A stretch of 19,621 bases of DNA from Bacteroidota bacterium. GTDB lineage: Bacteria; Bacteroidota; Bacteroidia; Chitinophagales; Chitinophagaceae. Positions 7,636-15,767 of the stretch are shown here, piece by piece. The stretch is taken from contig CANHNT010000004.1 in NCBI GenBank assembly GCA_947461985.1, forward strand, positions 1 through 19,621, read 5' to 3'. The first letter of the stretch is position 1; every line of letters starts with the position of its first letter. The translations under genes and the position numbers were made by a program. The notes under the pieces are model-generated. The model searched no databases. It saw nothing but the letters and a program-made list of their open reading frames with translations, and was not told where the DNA came from.

Positions 7636-8643
7636 ATGTATACACGTTTTCTTTGGGTAGTTTCCTTAGTTTGTTTTTTGATCGCTTGTGGCAATCAAGA
7701 AAATAATAAAATAGCAGCGTCTAACTCGTTTAAAGAAACTACCACGATTTCTCAACAAATTAAGGAAAAGCCCAATGATGCTTCTCTTTATTTTAAAAGA
7801 GGACTTATTTACAGAAGCATTGTACAAGATTCTTTGGCCTTGTTGGATTTTTATCAAGCGGTTAAATTAGATTCAACGATCGCAAAATACCACAGTGTAA
7901 TTGGCGAATTGATGTTTGATCATAAAGATATTTCAAGCAGTGTAAAATGGATTCAAAAAGCAATCGAATTGAATCCCAAAGATGAAATTGCACATTTAAA
8001 AATGGCCAACTTATTTATGTTTACGGAGGAGTATCCAAAAGCATTTGTTGAAATCAATACCGTTCTTCGTCAAAATGTATATAATGCGGAAGCTTATTTC
8101 TTAAAAGGCATGTGTTACAAAGGATTGAAGGATACAAACAAAGCAATTTCTAGTTTTCAAACTGCTGTGCAAACCGAACCAAAATATGTTGATGCGCACA
8201 TGCAATTGGCATTAATTTTTGAACGCAAAAACGATGAAATGGCGCTCAGCTATTTTGAAAATGCCTACAAATCTGACACAACCGATTTATCGCCACTTTA
8301 TGGCAAAGCTATGTTTTGGCAAAATCAATATAAATTTGAAGAAGCTAAAAAAATATTTACCAGAATTGTAGGCATCAATAGGCAATATCCAAAATCATAT
8401 TACAACATGGGTTGGATGCTTTTACAAGAAGACTCTACCGAAAAAGCAATTCGTCAATTTAACATTGCCATTGAAGTAAAGCCTGATTATGCAGATGCCT
8501 ATTTTAACAGAGGTTTGTGTTACGAAATTCAACAGGATTATCAAAATGCCATTCATGACTACAACCAAGCGATTAATTTCAATCAAGACAACAATAATTA
8601 TAAAATTGCTTTAAACAGAGCAACTCAAAAAACCACTAAATAA
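7636..8643 (+). CDS. TPR-repeat lipoprotein
   Basis: The 335-residue product has a short hydrophobic start and a lipobox LIAC, with the lipidated Cys at 18, followed by a polar linker. Residues about 38-330 are roughly eight consecutive tetratricopeptide repeats; typical units include AYFLKGMCYKGLKDTNKAI and AYFNRGLCYEIQQDYQNAI with the W/Y-G-A-F-A-P pattern. TPR lipoproteins are protein-binding scaffolds facing the periplasm or outer membrane. The stop codon is followed after only 2 bases by the rpe start, so rpe depends on this transcript. The pairing of a scaffold lipoprotein with rpe has no obvious functional logic and may be only positional. Confidence 0.88.
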   Translation: MYTRFLWVVSLVCFLIACGNQENNKIAASNSFKETTTISQQIKEKPNDASLYFKRGLIYRSIVQDSLALLDFYQAVKLDSTIAKYHSVIGELMFDHKDISSSVKWIQKAIELNPKDEIAHLKMANLFMFTEEYPKAFVEINTVLRQNVYNAEAYFLKGMCYKGLKDTNKAISSFQTAVQTEPKYVDAHMQLALIFERKNDEMALSYFENAYKSDTTDLSPLYGKAMFWQNQYKFEEAKKIFTRIVGINRQYPKSYYNMGWMLLQEDSTEKAIRQFNIAIEVKPDYADAYFNRGLCYEIQQDYQNAIHDYNQAINFNQDNNNYKIALNRATQKTTK

Positions 8644-8645
8644 AT

Positions 8646-9293
8646 ATGGCACTTATAGCTCCTTCGGTTTTATCTGCAAATTTTTTGCAACTCAGCAACG
8701 ACATTAAAATGATTAATGATTCGGAAGCAGATTGGTTTCATTTGGATGTAATGGATGGACGATTTGTGCCAAACATTAGTTTTGGTTTGCCCGTAATTGC
8801 AGCAATCAAAAAGGAAGCAAAAAAAGTAATGGATGTGCATTTAATGATTGAGGAACCAGGCAAATTTGCAGAAGAATTTAAAAATGCTGGTGCTGATATA
8901 TTGAGTGTTCACATTGAAGCATGTCCTCATTTGCATAGAAATTTACAACAAATAAAATCGTTGGGAATGAAAACTGGTGTGGCTATTAATCCTCACACAC
9001 CGGTTCAACAACTATTTGATGTATTGCATGATGTAGATGTGGTTTGCATGATGAGTGTGAATCCTGGTTTTGGTGGACAAAAATTTATTGAATACACATT
9101 GGAAAAAATCAACCAATTAAAAGCAGAAATTATTCGTAAAAATTTGAGCGCTTTAATTGAAATAGATGGCGGTGTAACACTTGCCAATGCCAAACAAATT
9201 ATTGATGCTGGTGCCGATGTTTTGGTTGCTGGGAATACTGTTTTTGGGTCTGCTAATCCATCAGAAACCATTGCTGCATTAAAGAAAATTTAA
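8646..9293 (+). CDS. rpe: Ribulose-phosphate 3-epimerase
   Basis: The 215-residue product matches the family's usual length. It interconverts D-ribulose 5-phosphate and D-xylulose 5-phosphate in the pentose phosphate pathway and is a cytosolic TIM barrel. Visible signatures are the start APSVLSANF, the metal and catalytic block HLDVMDGRFVPNISFG (His32, Asp34), DVHLMIEEP with His65, MSVNPGFGGQKF (phosphate loop), and IDGGV carrying the second catalytic Asp. The late AGADVLVAGNTVFG is the usual second phosphate-binding strand. All key residues are present. It starts 2 bases after the TPR lipoprotein gene and has no promoter of its own that I can see. Confidence 0.97.
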   Translation: MALIAPSVLSANFLQLSNDIKMINDSEADWFHLDVMDGRFVPNISFGLPVIAAIKKEAKKVMDVHLMIEEPGKFAEEFKNAGADILSVHIEACPHLHRNLQQIKSLGMKTGVAINPHTPVQQLFDVLHDVDVVCMMSVNPGFGGQKFIEYTLEKINQLKAEIIRKNLSALIEIDGGVTLANAKQIIDAGADVLVAGNTVFGSANPSETIAALKKI

Positions 9294-9462
9294 GTTTTTT
9301 AATTTCAATGTTATTTAGATTATCAAAGCAGTTCCCAGGTCTATAAACCTTAACTTTCATTTTTTTGAATTTCACGATTATATAAAGTATTTTTTATAAA
9401 CCCATTTTTTATAAAAAAGACACTTAACGTTATTATTATTTATGTGTTGATTATCAATATTG

Positions 9463-9497
9463 TTTAGTATTTTTTTTTGTAAAAAAAAAATACTAAA
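9463..9497. repeat. AT-only 16-bp inverted repeat
   Basis: TTTAGTA followed by nine T pairs with nine A followed by TACTAAA, around a 3-base loop (GTA, 9479-9481). It lies between rpe and the RCC1 gene, 17 bases upstream of the -7 box at 9514. It could end rpe transcripts, or be a bend or binding site near the downstream promoter. A pure A/T stem is weak as an intrinsic terminator. Confidence 0.6.
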
Positions 9498-9513
9498 TTT
9501 TTAATATAAAATG

Positions 9514-9521
9514 TAAATTTG
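9514..9521 (+). promoter_or_regulatory. Bacteroidota -7 box TAAATTTG; sets start of RCC1 gene
   Basis: An exact TAnnTTTG match lies 18 bases before ATG 9540. An in-frame TTG at 9519 falls inside the box, so transcription would begin after it. This argues that translation begins at ATG 9540, not at the TTG. No TTG at -33 is visible. Confidence 0.5.
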
Positions 9522-9539
9522 AGAAATATTCTAAAAATT

Positions 9540-11498
9540 ATGAGAAAAATTATTGTTATTTTATGCGCCATTTTATCTTTACAAGCAAATGCACAATGTT
9601 GGGAAAGTATTAGTGCAGGAGCCTTTCACACCATTGCCATCAAACAAGACTTTACTTTATGGGGATGGGGAGCAAATAATACACATCAACTTGGAATTGG
9701 AGATACCATCAATAAAAAAACACCTGTTCTATTGGATTCTACTGGGAGTAGCTGGTTTAAAGCAAGTGCTGGTTTTGGACATACCATTGCATTAAAACAA
9801 AATAAAACACTTTGGGCTTGGGGATGGAATAAATGGAATCAATTAGGAGACAACACTACAATTAATAAAACTACCCCTATTCAAATTGGAACAGATTCAA
9901 ATTGGCAAAGTATTAGTACTGGTTATTCTCATTCAATAGCGATCAAATCCGATGGAACACTATGGGCATGGGGATTAAATTCAGACGGCCAATTAGGAGA
10001 TTCAACGGTTATTAATAAAAGTGTTCCTACTCAAATTGGAACAGATACAAACTGGCAAAGTATCAGCACCGGTTATTCTCATTCAATGGCTATCAAATCT
10101 GATGGAACATTATGGGCATGGGGACGAAATAATTTTGGTCAATTAGGAAACGGAACGACACTAAATAAAAATACGCCAACTCAAATTGGTACAAATACTG
10201 ATTGGTTGAGTATTAGTTTAGGTGATTATCACTCGATTGCACTCAAGCAAAATGGAACAATGTGGGCGTGGGGGCGAAATGCAAATGGAGCAGTAGGTGA
10301 TGGAACTAATACTAATAAAATTACACCTGTTCAAATTGGAACAGCATCAAATTGGATAAATATAGAAACAGGAGGTTACCATTCAATGGCTATCAAATCT
10401 GATGGGACATTATGGACATGGGGGTTAAACACGAGCGGTCAATTAGGCGATGGGACTTCCATTAATAAAAATATTCCTTCTCCAGTAAACACCAACACGA
10501 CTTGGCAAACTTTAAGCGCTGGCGAAGAACATTCAATTGCAATAAAACAAAATTTAACCATATGGGCATGGGGCCTAAATAATAAAAGTCAGTTAGGTAA
10601 TGACAACACAATAAACCAGCTGTCTCCAATAGTAATAAATGCTATAGTTAACATTTCAGTTTGCCAAAATACCCTACCCTACACTTGGAATGGGCAGACT
10701 TTCACTACCAATGGAATTTATAACTATACCATGCTTAATTCAAATGGATGTGACTCTGTAACCACGTTACATTTTACCGTGATGCCAAATACCACATATA
10801 CCTCGGTAACAACAGCTTGCTCATATACATTACCTTATCTTTGGAATGGGCAAACCATTAATAGCAATGGAATTTATACCTATTTAACCACTAATTCGAA
10901 TGGGTGCGATTCAACTGCTATATTGAATTTTACAATAACACTTCCATCAGCATCAACAACTACCTCTACAGAATGTGCACCTTATTTATGGAATGGGCAG
11001 ACGATTACGACAAATGGTATTTACAACGCTACTCTAATAAATTCTTCAGGATGTGATTCAGTAGCTACTTTAAACCTTACACTCAAATTTCCAACATATT
11101 CTAATACCATCGCTTCTATTCCTTCTAATGCATTGCCTTTTACATGGAATGGTCTGCAGTTATTAGCAAGTGGTCTTTATACCTATACGTCTACTGGTTT
11201 TAATGGCTGTGATTCTATAGCAACTTTAAACTTAACAGTAATTCCTAATGGAGTTATTGATTATACAAAAGAAAATTTTTCAGTCTATCCAAATCCTGCA
11301 GATAATCAGATTCATCTGAAAGTAACACCTAACTTATTAGGCATTTCATATAATTTATATAATTATGTTGGTCAAACGATGTCTTCAGGAATCATTAAAA
11401 CAACTCCGATGACTATTGATATCAGTAATTTATCAACAGGTATTTATCTACTTTCTGTAGGAAAACACCACAAACAATCGATTAAAATAGTTCATTAA
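9540..11498 (+). CDS. T9SS-secreted RCC1-type beta-propeller protein
   Basis: Starting at ATG 9540, the 652-residue product has a signal peptide (1-19, ending NAQ). Residues about 20-371 are seven RCC1-type repeats, each with HSIAIKxDGTLWAWGxN and QLGDGT-like cores; seven blades make a complete propeller. Residues about 372-577 are four copies of a Bacteroidota Ig-like unit (P-Y-x-W-N-G-Q, then GIY, then GCDS, ending TLNLT). Residues about 578-652 are a T9SS type A sorting domain (VYPNPADNQ, ISNLSTGIYLLSVG, final SIKIVH). RCC1 propellers bind proteins or, in secreted bacterial examples, have no fixed role; an adhesive or surface-display function is inference. A -7 box 18 bases upstream and a strong terminator at the stop codon make this a single-gene unit. 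Confidence 0.93.
   Translation: MRKIIVILCAILSLQANAQCWESISAGAFHTIAIKQDFTLWGWGANNTHQLGIGDTINKKTPVLLDSTGSSWFKASAGFGHTIALKQNKTLWAWGWNKWNQLGDNTTINKTTPIQIGTDSNWQSISTGYSHSIAIKSDGTLWAWGLNSDGQLGDSTVINKSVPTQIGTDTNWQSISTGYSHSMAIKSDGTLWAWGRNNFGQLGNGTTLNKNTPTQIGTNTDWLSISLGDYHSIALKQNGTMWAWGRNANGAVGDGTNTNKITPVQIGTASNWINIETGGYHSMAIKSDGTLWTWGLNTSGQLGDGTSINKNIPSPVNTNTTWQTLSAGEEHSIAIKQNLTIWAWGLNNKSQLGNDNTINQLSPIVINAIVNISVCQNTLPYTWNGQTFTTNGIYNYTMLNSNGCDSVTTLHFTVMPNTTYTSVTTACSYTLPYLWNGQTINSNGIYTYLTTNSNGCDSTAILNFTITLPSASTTTSTECAPYLWNGQTITTNGIYNATLINSSGCDSVATLNLTLKFPTYSNTIASIPSNALPFTWNGLQLLASGLYTYTSTGFNGCDSIATLNLTVIPNGVIDYTKENFSVYPNPADNQIHLKVTPNLLGISYNLYNYVGQTMSSGIIKTTPMTIDISNLSTGIYLLSVGKHHKQSIKIVH
9750..10649 (+). 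repeat. Six exact 150-bp tandem units (RCC1 blades 2-7)
   Basis: Equivalent codons before the conserved TGG fall at 9750, 9900, 10050, 10200, 10350 and 10500, a strict 150-bp period. The units at 9900 and 10050 are nearly identical over their first half, which indicates recent duplication or gene conversion. Blade 1, starting near 9597, is 3 bp longer. Confidence 0.9.
10652..11240 (+). repeat. Four Ig-like repeats of about 150-160 bp
   Basis: The W-N-G motif recurs near 10686, 10842, 10987 and 11144, each followed about 25 residues later by G-C-D-S. The spacing is less regular and the copies more diverged than in the RCC1 array, so the two arrays have separate histories. The fourth copy has WNGL in place of WNGQ. 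Confidence 0.8.
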
Positions 11499-11523
11499 AA
11501 CTATTTTAATCGTTCCTTTTTTT
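11479..11523 (+). terminator. Strong intrinsic terminator overlapping a stop codon
   Basis: A perfect 14-bp stem (arms 11479-11492 and 11499-11512) closes a 6-base loop, CATTAA. The loop contains the TAA stop of the RCC1 gene at 11496-11498. A seven-T tract follows at 11517-11523. A stem this long and perfect makes termination likely even though the stem is AT-rich. Confidence 0.8.
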
Positions 11524-11647
11524 ACAAATTCAACTTAAATAATAGTTGTTTTTAAAAAAGAAGATTCTTACTAAAATTACTTGAGACATTAGTTATTCTA
11601 AGAGAAGTGTACGATTAAAATTCAATGCTCTATAAATAATAATTTTA

Positions 11648-12556
11648 ATGCAAAAACTAAAAGCCATACTTACATTGATTCGGTTTCCGAATTTGGTTTT
11701 TATTTTTTTGACACAATTATTAGCTTATCATTTTATTATTCTTCCTTCAATTGCTATTTATTCAACGCTGCCAACGCTCAATTTACAATGCTCCACTTTA
11801 CTTTATTTTAGTACGGTATTAATTGCTGCTGCTGGATATATGATTAATGACTATTTCGATATGGGAATTGATGTAGTCAACAAGCCCCAAAAAATAACCA
11901 TCGAAAAAGATTTTAGCCGACGTAGAATTATTATTTGGCACATTGTTTTAAATATTTTAGGATTGATGATTGCAGGATATATTGCCTATCATTTTGCCAA
12001 ACTTCGTTTTGTGAGTGTTCAAATTTTATGTATTTTTTTGTTACTGGTTTATTCTACTACATTTAAACGAAAACTTATTTCAGGCAATTTAATCATTGCT
12101 GTACTCACTTCTCTAACGCTCTACACCACTGCCTTGTACGAACCCAAATTTCATTTATACGATTTAAAAAATACATATTCAATTTCATTATGGATATATA
12201 TTTTATTTGCATTTTGCATCACATTTATTAGAGAAATTGTAAAAGATATAGAAGATGTAAAAGGCGATTTAGTACAACAATGCGAAACGATTCCATTGGT
12301 TTTTGGAATAAACAGTGCGAAAAAATTTATTTACATGATTGTATTTATTTTAATATCAATGATCATTTTAGCCAGTGTATTTTTATTGAATACGAATATT
12401 ATTTTGATCAGCACATTAATTATTTGCATCGCATTGCCCTTATTAATTACAATGTATTTATTATGGAAAGCCAACACATCAAAACAGTTTCATCAAATTA
12501 GTACGTATATCAAAATCATCACTTTAGTTGGTATTTTATCCATGACTTTAATTTAA
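11648..12556 (+). CDS. UbiA-family prenyltransferase
   Basis: The 302-residue integral membrane protein has about eight to nine hydrophobic segments. Both UbiA Asp-rich motifs are intact: NDYFDMGID (67-75, Asp68, Asp71, Asp75) with VNKP after it, and DIEDVKGD (200-207). These bind Mg2+ and the polyprenyl diphosphate. Members move a prenyl chain onto an aromatic or glycerol-phosphate acceptor. From memory, Bacteroidota homologues next to maf are often annotated as geranylgeranylglycerol-phosphate geranylgeranyltransferase, but the acceptor cannot be read from sequence alone. The maf gene follows after 6 bases, so the two form an operon. No clear TAnnTTTG is visible in the 149 bases upstream. 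Confidence 0.85.
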   Translation: MQKLKAILTLIRFPNLVFIFLTQLLAYHFIILPSIAIYSTLPTLNLQCSTLLYFSTVLIAAAGYMINDYFDMGIDVVNKPQKITIEKDFSRRRIIIWHIVLNILGLMIAGYIAYHFAKLRFVSVQILCIFLLLVYSTTFKRKLISGNLIIAVLTSLTLYTTALYEPKFHLYDLKNTYSISLWIYILFAFCITFIREIVKDIEDVKGDLVQQCETIPLVFGINSAKKFIYMIVFILISMIILASVFLLNTNIILISTLIICIALPLLITMYLLWKANTSKQFHQISTYIKIITLVGILSMTLI

Positions 12557-12562
12557 AAATAA

Positions 12563-13123
12563 ATGACCCCTACAAACTACATTTTAGCGTCAAAATCGCC
12601 AAGAAGAAAACATTTATTAGAGCTAGCAAATATTCAATTTGAAATTATTACCGAAGATACCATCGAAGATTTTCCGGACGATTTAGACATTGATGAGGTT
12701 CCTGTTTTTATTGCTAAAAATAAAGCCAATGCGGTATTTCAAAAAAATACTGACCGAACGATAATCGCTGCAGACACGATTGTTGTTTTAGAAAATAAAA
12801 TTATTGGCAAGCCTAAAGACAGAGCAGATGCTATTGAAATTTTAACTTCTTTATCAGGTAAAATGCATGAAGTGATAACGGGAGTGGTTGTTATGAATCA
12901 ACAAAAAAAGATTGCATTTTCTGACAAAACAGCGGTACATTTTCATGAGTTAACAAATGAACAAATAGTGTATTATGTAGACACATTTAAACCCTTCGAC
13001 AAAGCAGGTGCTTATGCCATCCAAGAGTGGATTGGTGCCATAGGCATTCAATCTATTCATGGATGTTTTTATAACGTAATGGGATTGCCTATTAGTAAAT
13101 TAATACAAGTTTTAAAATCCTAG
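12563..13123 (+). CDS. maf: Maf-family nucleoside triphosphate pyrophosphatase
   Basis: The 186-residue cytosolic enzyme has the Maf start motif LASKSPRRKHLLE (residues 8-20), the catalytic stretch AADTIVVLENKIIGKP, and SGKMHEVITGVVV. Maf proteins hydrolyse (d)NTPs, notably dTTP and UTP or modified nucleotides, to monophosphates and diphosphate, keeping them out of nucleic acids. The ADT motif and overall length favour the dTTP/UTP (YhdE) subgroup, which is inference. It lies 6 bases after the prenyltransferase gene. Its TAG stop overlaps that of the converging DUF4397 gene, so the two 3' ends share four bases. Confidence 0.93.
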   Translation: MTPTNYILASKSPRRKHLLELANIQFEIITEDTIEDFPDDLDIDEVPVFIAKNKANAVFQKNTDRTIIAADTIVVLENKIIGKPKDRADAIEILTSLSGKMHEVITGVVVMNQQKKIAFSDKTAVHFHELTNEQIVYYVDTFKPFDKAGAYAIQEWIGAIGIQSIHGCFYNVMGLPISKLIQVLKS

Positions 13124-13791
13124 TAATTCGTATTATTTTCAATGGTAAACATACCCAAGCTGTCTTTCCCTATAGAATTTTTTGTACCTTTTAAAAACAT
13201 GGTATAATAATAGCCAGGTTTTAAAGCATATCCAAAATAATGATAACGTGCGTTTCCATTAGTCGAGTTTGAAACATCAAATTCTGTGAATCCAGATTGA
13301 AACTCTAGATATTCGCTGTGTTGACCATTGGCAAAATTTAAAAATTGAATGCTTGAATCTCCCGTTTTATATACATCAACGAATTCATCATCTTTTGAAA
13401 GATTTAAAAAACGCAATTTACAAGCCGATCCTTGAGGTGCTAAAAAAGTTTCTGATACAAATTTTATTTTTAAATTAGCTAAGGAATCATACACAAAAAC
13501 AGCATATGCTTTTTTATCCTCCACAGTGATTGAAGTATCAATTAATAAATTGCCAACTGCATCTTTTATTTGCAAGGTATGTTTGGTTGCTATGTATTCT
13601 CTAAACAAACTGTAATTCAAATATTGCAGATTGGTTGCATAAACTTTTTCATAATCAACATACATGTTGATGTCTCCCACATTGGATGAAGCATTGATTA
13701 AACGAATCTTACCTTTTACATCTACAATTTCAGATGGTTCACAAGCCACAAAAAACAAAGCAATGGATACAAGAAAAATTATTTTTTTCAT
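13120..13791 (-). CDS. DUF4397-like lipoprotein
   Basis: The 223-residue product has a lipobox FVAC with the lipidated Cys at 17. The body resembles the DUF4397 family: it begins KIRLINASSNVGDINMYVD, has a repeated half starting CKLRFLNLSKDDEFVDVY, and is beta-rich. The family is widespread in Bacteroidota envelope lipoproteins, with no known biochemical role. The downstream end overlaps maf by 4 bp, the two stop codons sharing CTAG. It is the last gene of a minus-strand run; an 84-base gap separates it from the rhomboid gene, so a separate promoter is possible (TATCTTTA, one mismatch to the -7 consensus, lies shortly before the ATG). Confidence 0.8.
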   Translation of the reverse strand: MKKIIFLVSIALFFVACEPSEIVDVKGKIRLINASSNVGDINMYVDYEKVYATNLQYLNYSLFREYIATKHTLQIKDAVGNLLIDTSITVEDKKAYAVFVYDSLANLKIKFVSETFLAPQGSACKLRFLNLSKDDEFVDVYKTGDSSIQFLNFANGQHSEYLEFQSGFTEFDVSNSTNGNARYHYFGYALKPGYYYTMFLKGTKNSIGKDSLGMFTIENNTNY

Positions 13792-13875
13792 TGTTTAAAG
13801 ATAAAACTAAATACTATATTATAACATAAAATAGTAAAAAATTGATCTTTCTATTGAATGCACTGAACGCAATCA

Positions 13876-14493
13876 TTAAAAATGAGGGTTCTTTAATTGT
13901 TCTAAAAAATATGGAATTAAATCAGGTTTAAATACAAATGGAAAAATAAATCCAAAAATTGCACCATAAAAATGGGCATCATGACCAATATTATCGGTTC
14001 CTTTTCGGCTCATATAATTTGAATAAACTAAATAAAGTACCGCATAAATGATTGCAGGAACTTTTATAAAATAAATATAAATTGAATTCCATGGTTCAAA
14101 AACCACAGTGGCATATAATACAGCCGAAACGGCACCACTAGCCCCTAGCGAACGATAATAATAATCATCTTGATGCTTTTTGTAACTTGGTAAACTAGAG
14201 GCAATGAGCGCTAAAATATAAAACAAAGGATAAACAAAAATATTACCAAAAATAGTATTGAACGCACTTTCTACAAATCGTCCGAAGAAAAATAACGTAA
14301 GCATATTAAACAACAAATGTTGCATATCAGCATGAATAAAACCATGCGTAATAAAGCGCCAAAATTCTCTTTTGTTTTTGATATCCACAGGATAAAATAT
14401 ACACTTATTCATTAAGTCCACATTTTGAAAAGCACCATAAGAAACCAATGCCGTAATACCAATCAGGATATACGTAATAATTGAATCGTTCAT
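13876..14493 (-). CDS. Rhomboid-family intramembrane serine protease
   Basis: The 205-residue protein has about six transmembrane segments. Rhomboid signatures are all present: HGFIHADMQHLLFN with the HxxxN pair (His59, Asn63), the nucleophile motif GASG (Ser119), and HDAHFYGAIFG with His174 in the catalytic AHxxG position. Rhomboids cut substrate transmembrane helices inside the membrane; the substrate here is unknown. The length is that of the minimal six-helix core without extra domains. It starts 7 bases after the aminotransferase stop and is probably co-transcribed with it. A functional link between the two is not evident. Confidence 0.93.
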   Translation of the reverse strand: MNDSIITYILIGITALVSYGAFQNVDLMNKCIFYPVDIKNKREFWRFITHGFIHADMQHLLFNMLTLFFFGRFVESAFNTIFGNIFVYPLFYILALIASSLPSYKKHQDDYYYRSLGASGAVSAVLYATVVFEPWNSIYIYFIKVPAIIYAVLYLVYSNYMSRKGTDNIGHDAHFYGAIFGFIFPFVFKPDLIPYFLEQLKNPHF

Positions 14494-14500
14494 TTAATTT

Positions 14501-15694
14501 TTATTTTTTGTTGTATTCTATCAATGCATGTTCAAGGCAATCCATTGCAGCATTTATGTCATCCGTATTTAAAACATATGCAAAACGCACTTCATTTTCA
14601 CCCAATCCTTTTGTTGCATAAAACCCAGAAGCAGGAGCCATCATAACCGTTTGATTGTTATAAGAGAAACTTTCTAATAACCATTGGCAAAAAACTTCAG
14701 CGCTTTCTACTGGCAATTTTGCCATGGCATAAAAAGCACCTCCGGGGTTAGGGCACAAAACACCAGGAATATTATTGAGTCTAGAAACCAATACATCTCT
14801 GCGTTTCAAGTATTCTGCTTTTACTTCATCGAAATAATCGGCAGGTAAATCCACAGCTGCTTCACCAGCAATTTGGGCAAATGATGGCGGACTTAATCGA
14901 GCTTGTGCAAACTTCATGGTCGCATTATATAATTCCACATTTTTGGTTACAAACGCACCAATTCTTCCACCACAAGCACTGTATCTTTTCGAAATCGTAT
15001 CCATCAATACCACATGATTTTCTAAACCAGCTAAATTCATAGCAGAAATATGTTTGTGTCCATCATAGCAAAATTCACGATAGGCTTCATCAGAAAATAA
15101 ATACAAATTATGTTTCAAACATAAATCCCTCAACACATTCATTTCCTCCATCGAATACAAATATCCAGTAGGATTGTTTGGGTTGCAAATCATGATGGCT
15201 TTTGTTTTTGAAGTAATATTTTTTTCAAAATCTTCAATTGGAGGCAATTTAAAACCATCTTCAATACTTGATGAAATGGGTTTAATCGTTACCCCAGCTT
15301 CCACTGCAAAACCATTGTAGTTAGCATAAAAAGGTTCCGGAATAATAATTTCATCTCCCAAATCTAAACAAGCCATCATGGCAAATAAAATAGCTTCACT
15401 TCCACCAGTGGTTACAATAATTTCGTTGGGTGTTAAATCAATATCAAAACGTTTATAGTATGTACATAATTTTTTTCGGTAGCTTTCAAAACCTGCACTG
15501 TGGCTGTATTCCAATACTGTCATGTTCATGTTACGAACAGCATCTAAAACAGCTTTAGGGGTTACAATATCTGGTTGTCCAATATTCAAATGAAAAACTT
15601 TAGTTCCTCTTTGTTTTGCTGCTTCTGCAAAAGGAACTAATTTACGAATGGGTGAAGGAGGCATAATATTACCTCTATTTGAAATATTGGGCAT
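14501..15694 (-). CDS. PLP-dependent class I/II aminotransferase
   Basis: The 397-residue cytosolic enzyme belongs to fold-type I, aspartate aminotransferase family. Visible motifs are NIGQPDI (37-43), GGSEAI (97-102), NPNNPTG (171-177, cofactor site), SDEAYREF (Asp202, Tyr205), and SKRYSACGGRIG with the Schiff-base Lys236 and Arg244. The C-terminal GGAFYAMAKLP and NEVRFAY carry the Arg that binds the substrate carboxylate. The length is typical. The amino donor and acceptor cannot be deduced; aspartate, alanine or aromatic amino acids are all possible. A TAnnTTTG box lies 23 bases upstream. The rhomboid gene follows 7 bases downstream. Confidence 0.92.
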   Translation of the reverse strand: MPNISNRGNIMPPSPIRKLVPFAEAAKQRGTKVFHLNIGQPDIVTPKAVLDAVRNMNMTVLEYSHSAGFESYRKKLCTYYKRFDIDLTPNEIIVTTGGSEAILFAMMACLDLGDEIIIPEPFYANYNGFAVEAGVTIKPISSSIEDGFKLPPIEDFEKNITSKTKAIMICNPNNPTGYLYSMEEMNVLRDLCLKHNLYLFSDEAYREFCYDGHKHISAMNLAGLENHVVLMDTISKRYSACGGRIGAFVTKNVELYNATMKFAQARLSPPSFAQIAGEAAVDLPADYFDEVKAEYLKRRDVLVSRLNNIPGVLCPNPGGAFYAMAKLPVESAEVFCQWLLESFSYNNQTVMMAPASGFYATKGLGENEVRFAYVLNTDDINAAMDCLEHALIEYNKK

Positions 15695-15717
15695 GTATGA
15701 GTATTTTTATTTGATGG

Positions 15718-15725
15718 CAAATGTA
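15718..15725 (-). promoter_or_regulatory. Bacteroidota -7 box TACATTTG (minus strand)
   Basis: Read on the minus strand this is an exact TAnnTTTG, 23 bases before the aminotransferase ATG. No TTG is seen at the usual -33 position. It would drive the aminotransferase and rhomboid genes. Confidence 0.5.
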
Positions 15726-15739
15726 GTGATTTATATACA

Positions 15740-15767
15740 GATTTGAGACTTGAGATTTAAGAATTGA
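15740..15767. repeat. Four degenerate 7-bp tandem units
   Basis: The units GATTTGA, GACTTGA, GATTTAA and GAATTGA follow without gaps. The last of them, and part of the third, run into the 3' end of the MazG-like gene, supplying its final codons and stop. The array sits directly upstream of the aminotransferase -7 box. Confidence 0.65.

Noticed and set aside
9519..9539. TTG start for the RCC1 protein, adding seven residues
   Set aside because: The TTG lies inside the -7 box TAAATTTG, and ATG 9540 gives a cleaner signal peptide.
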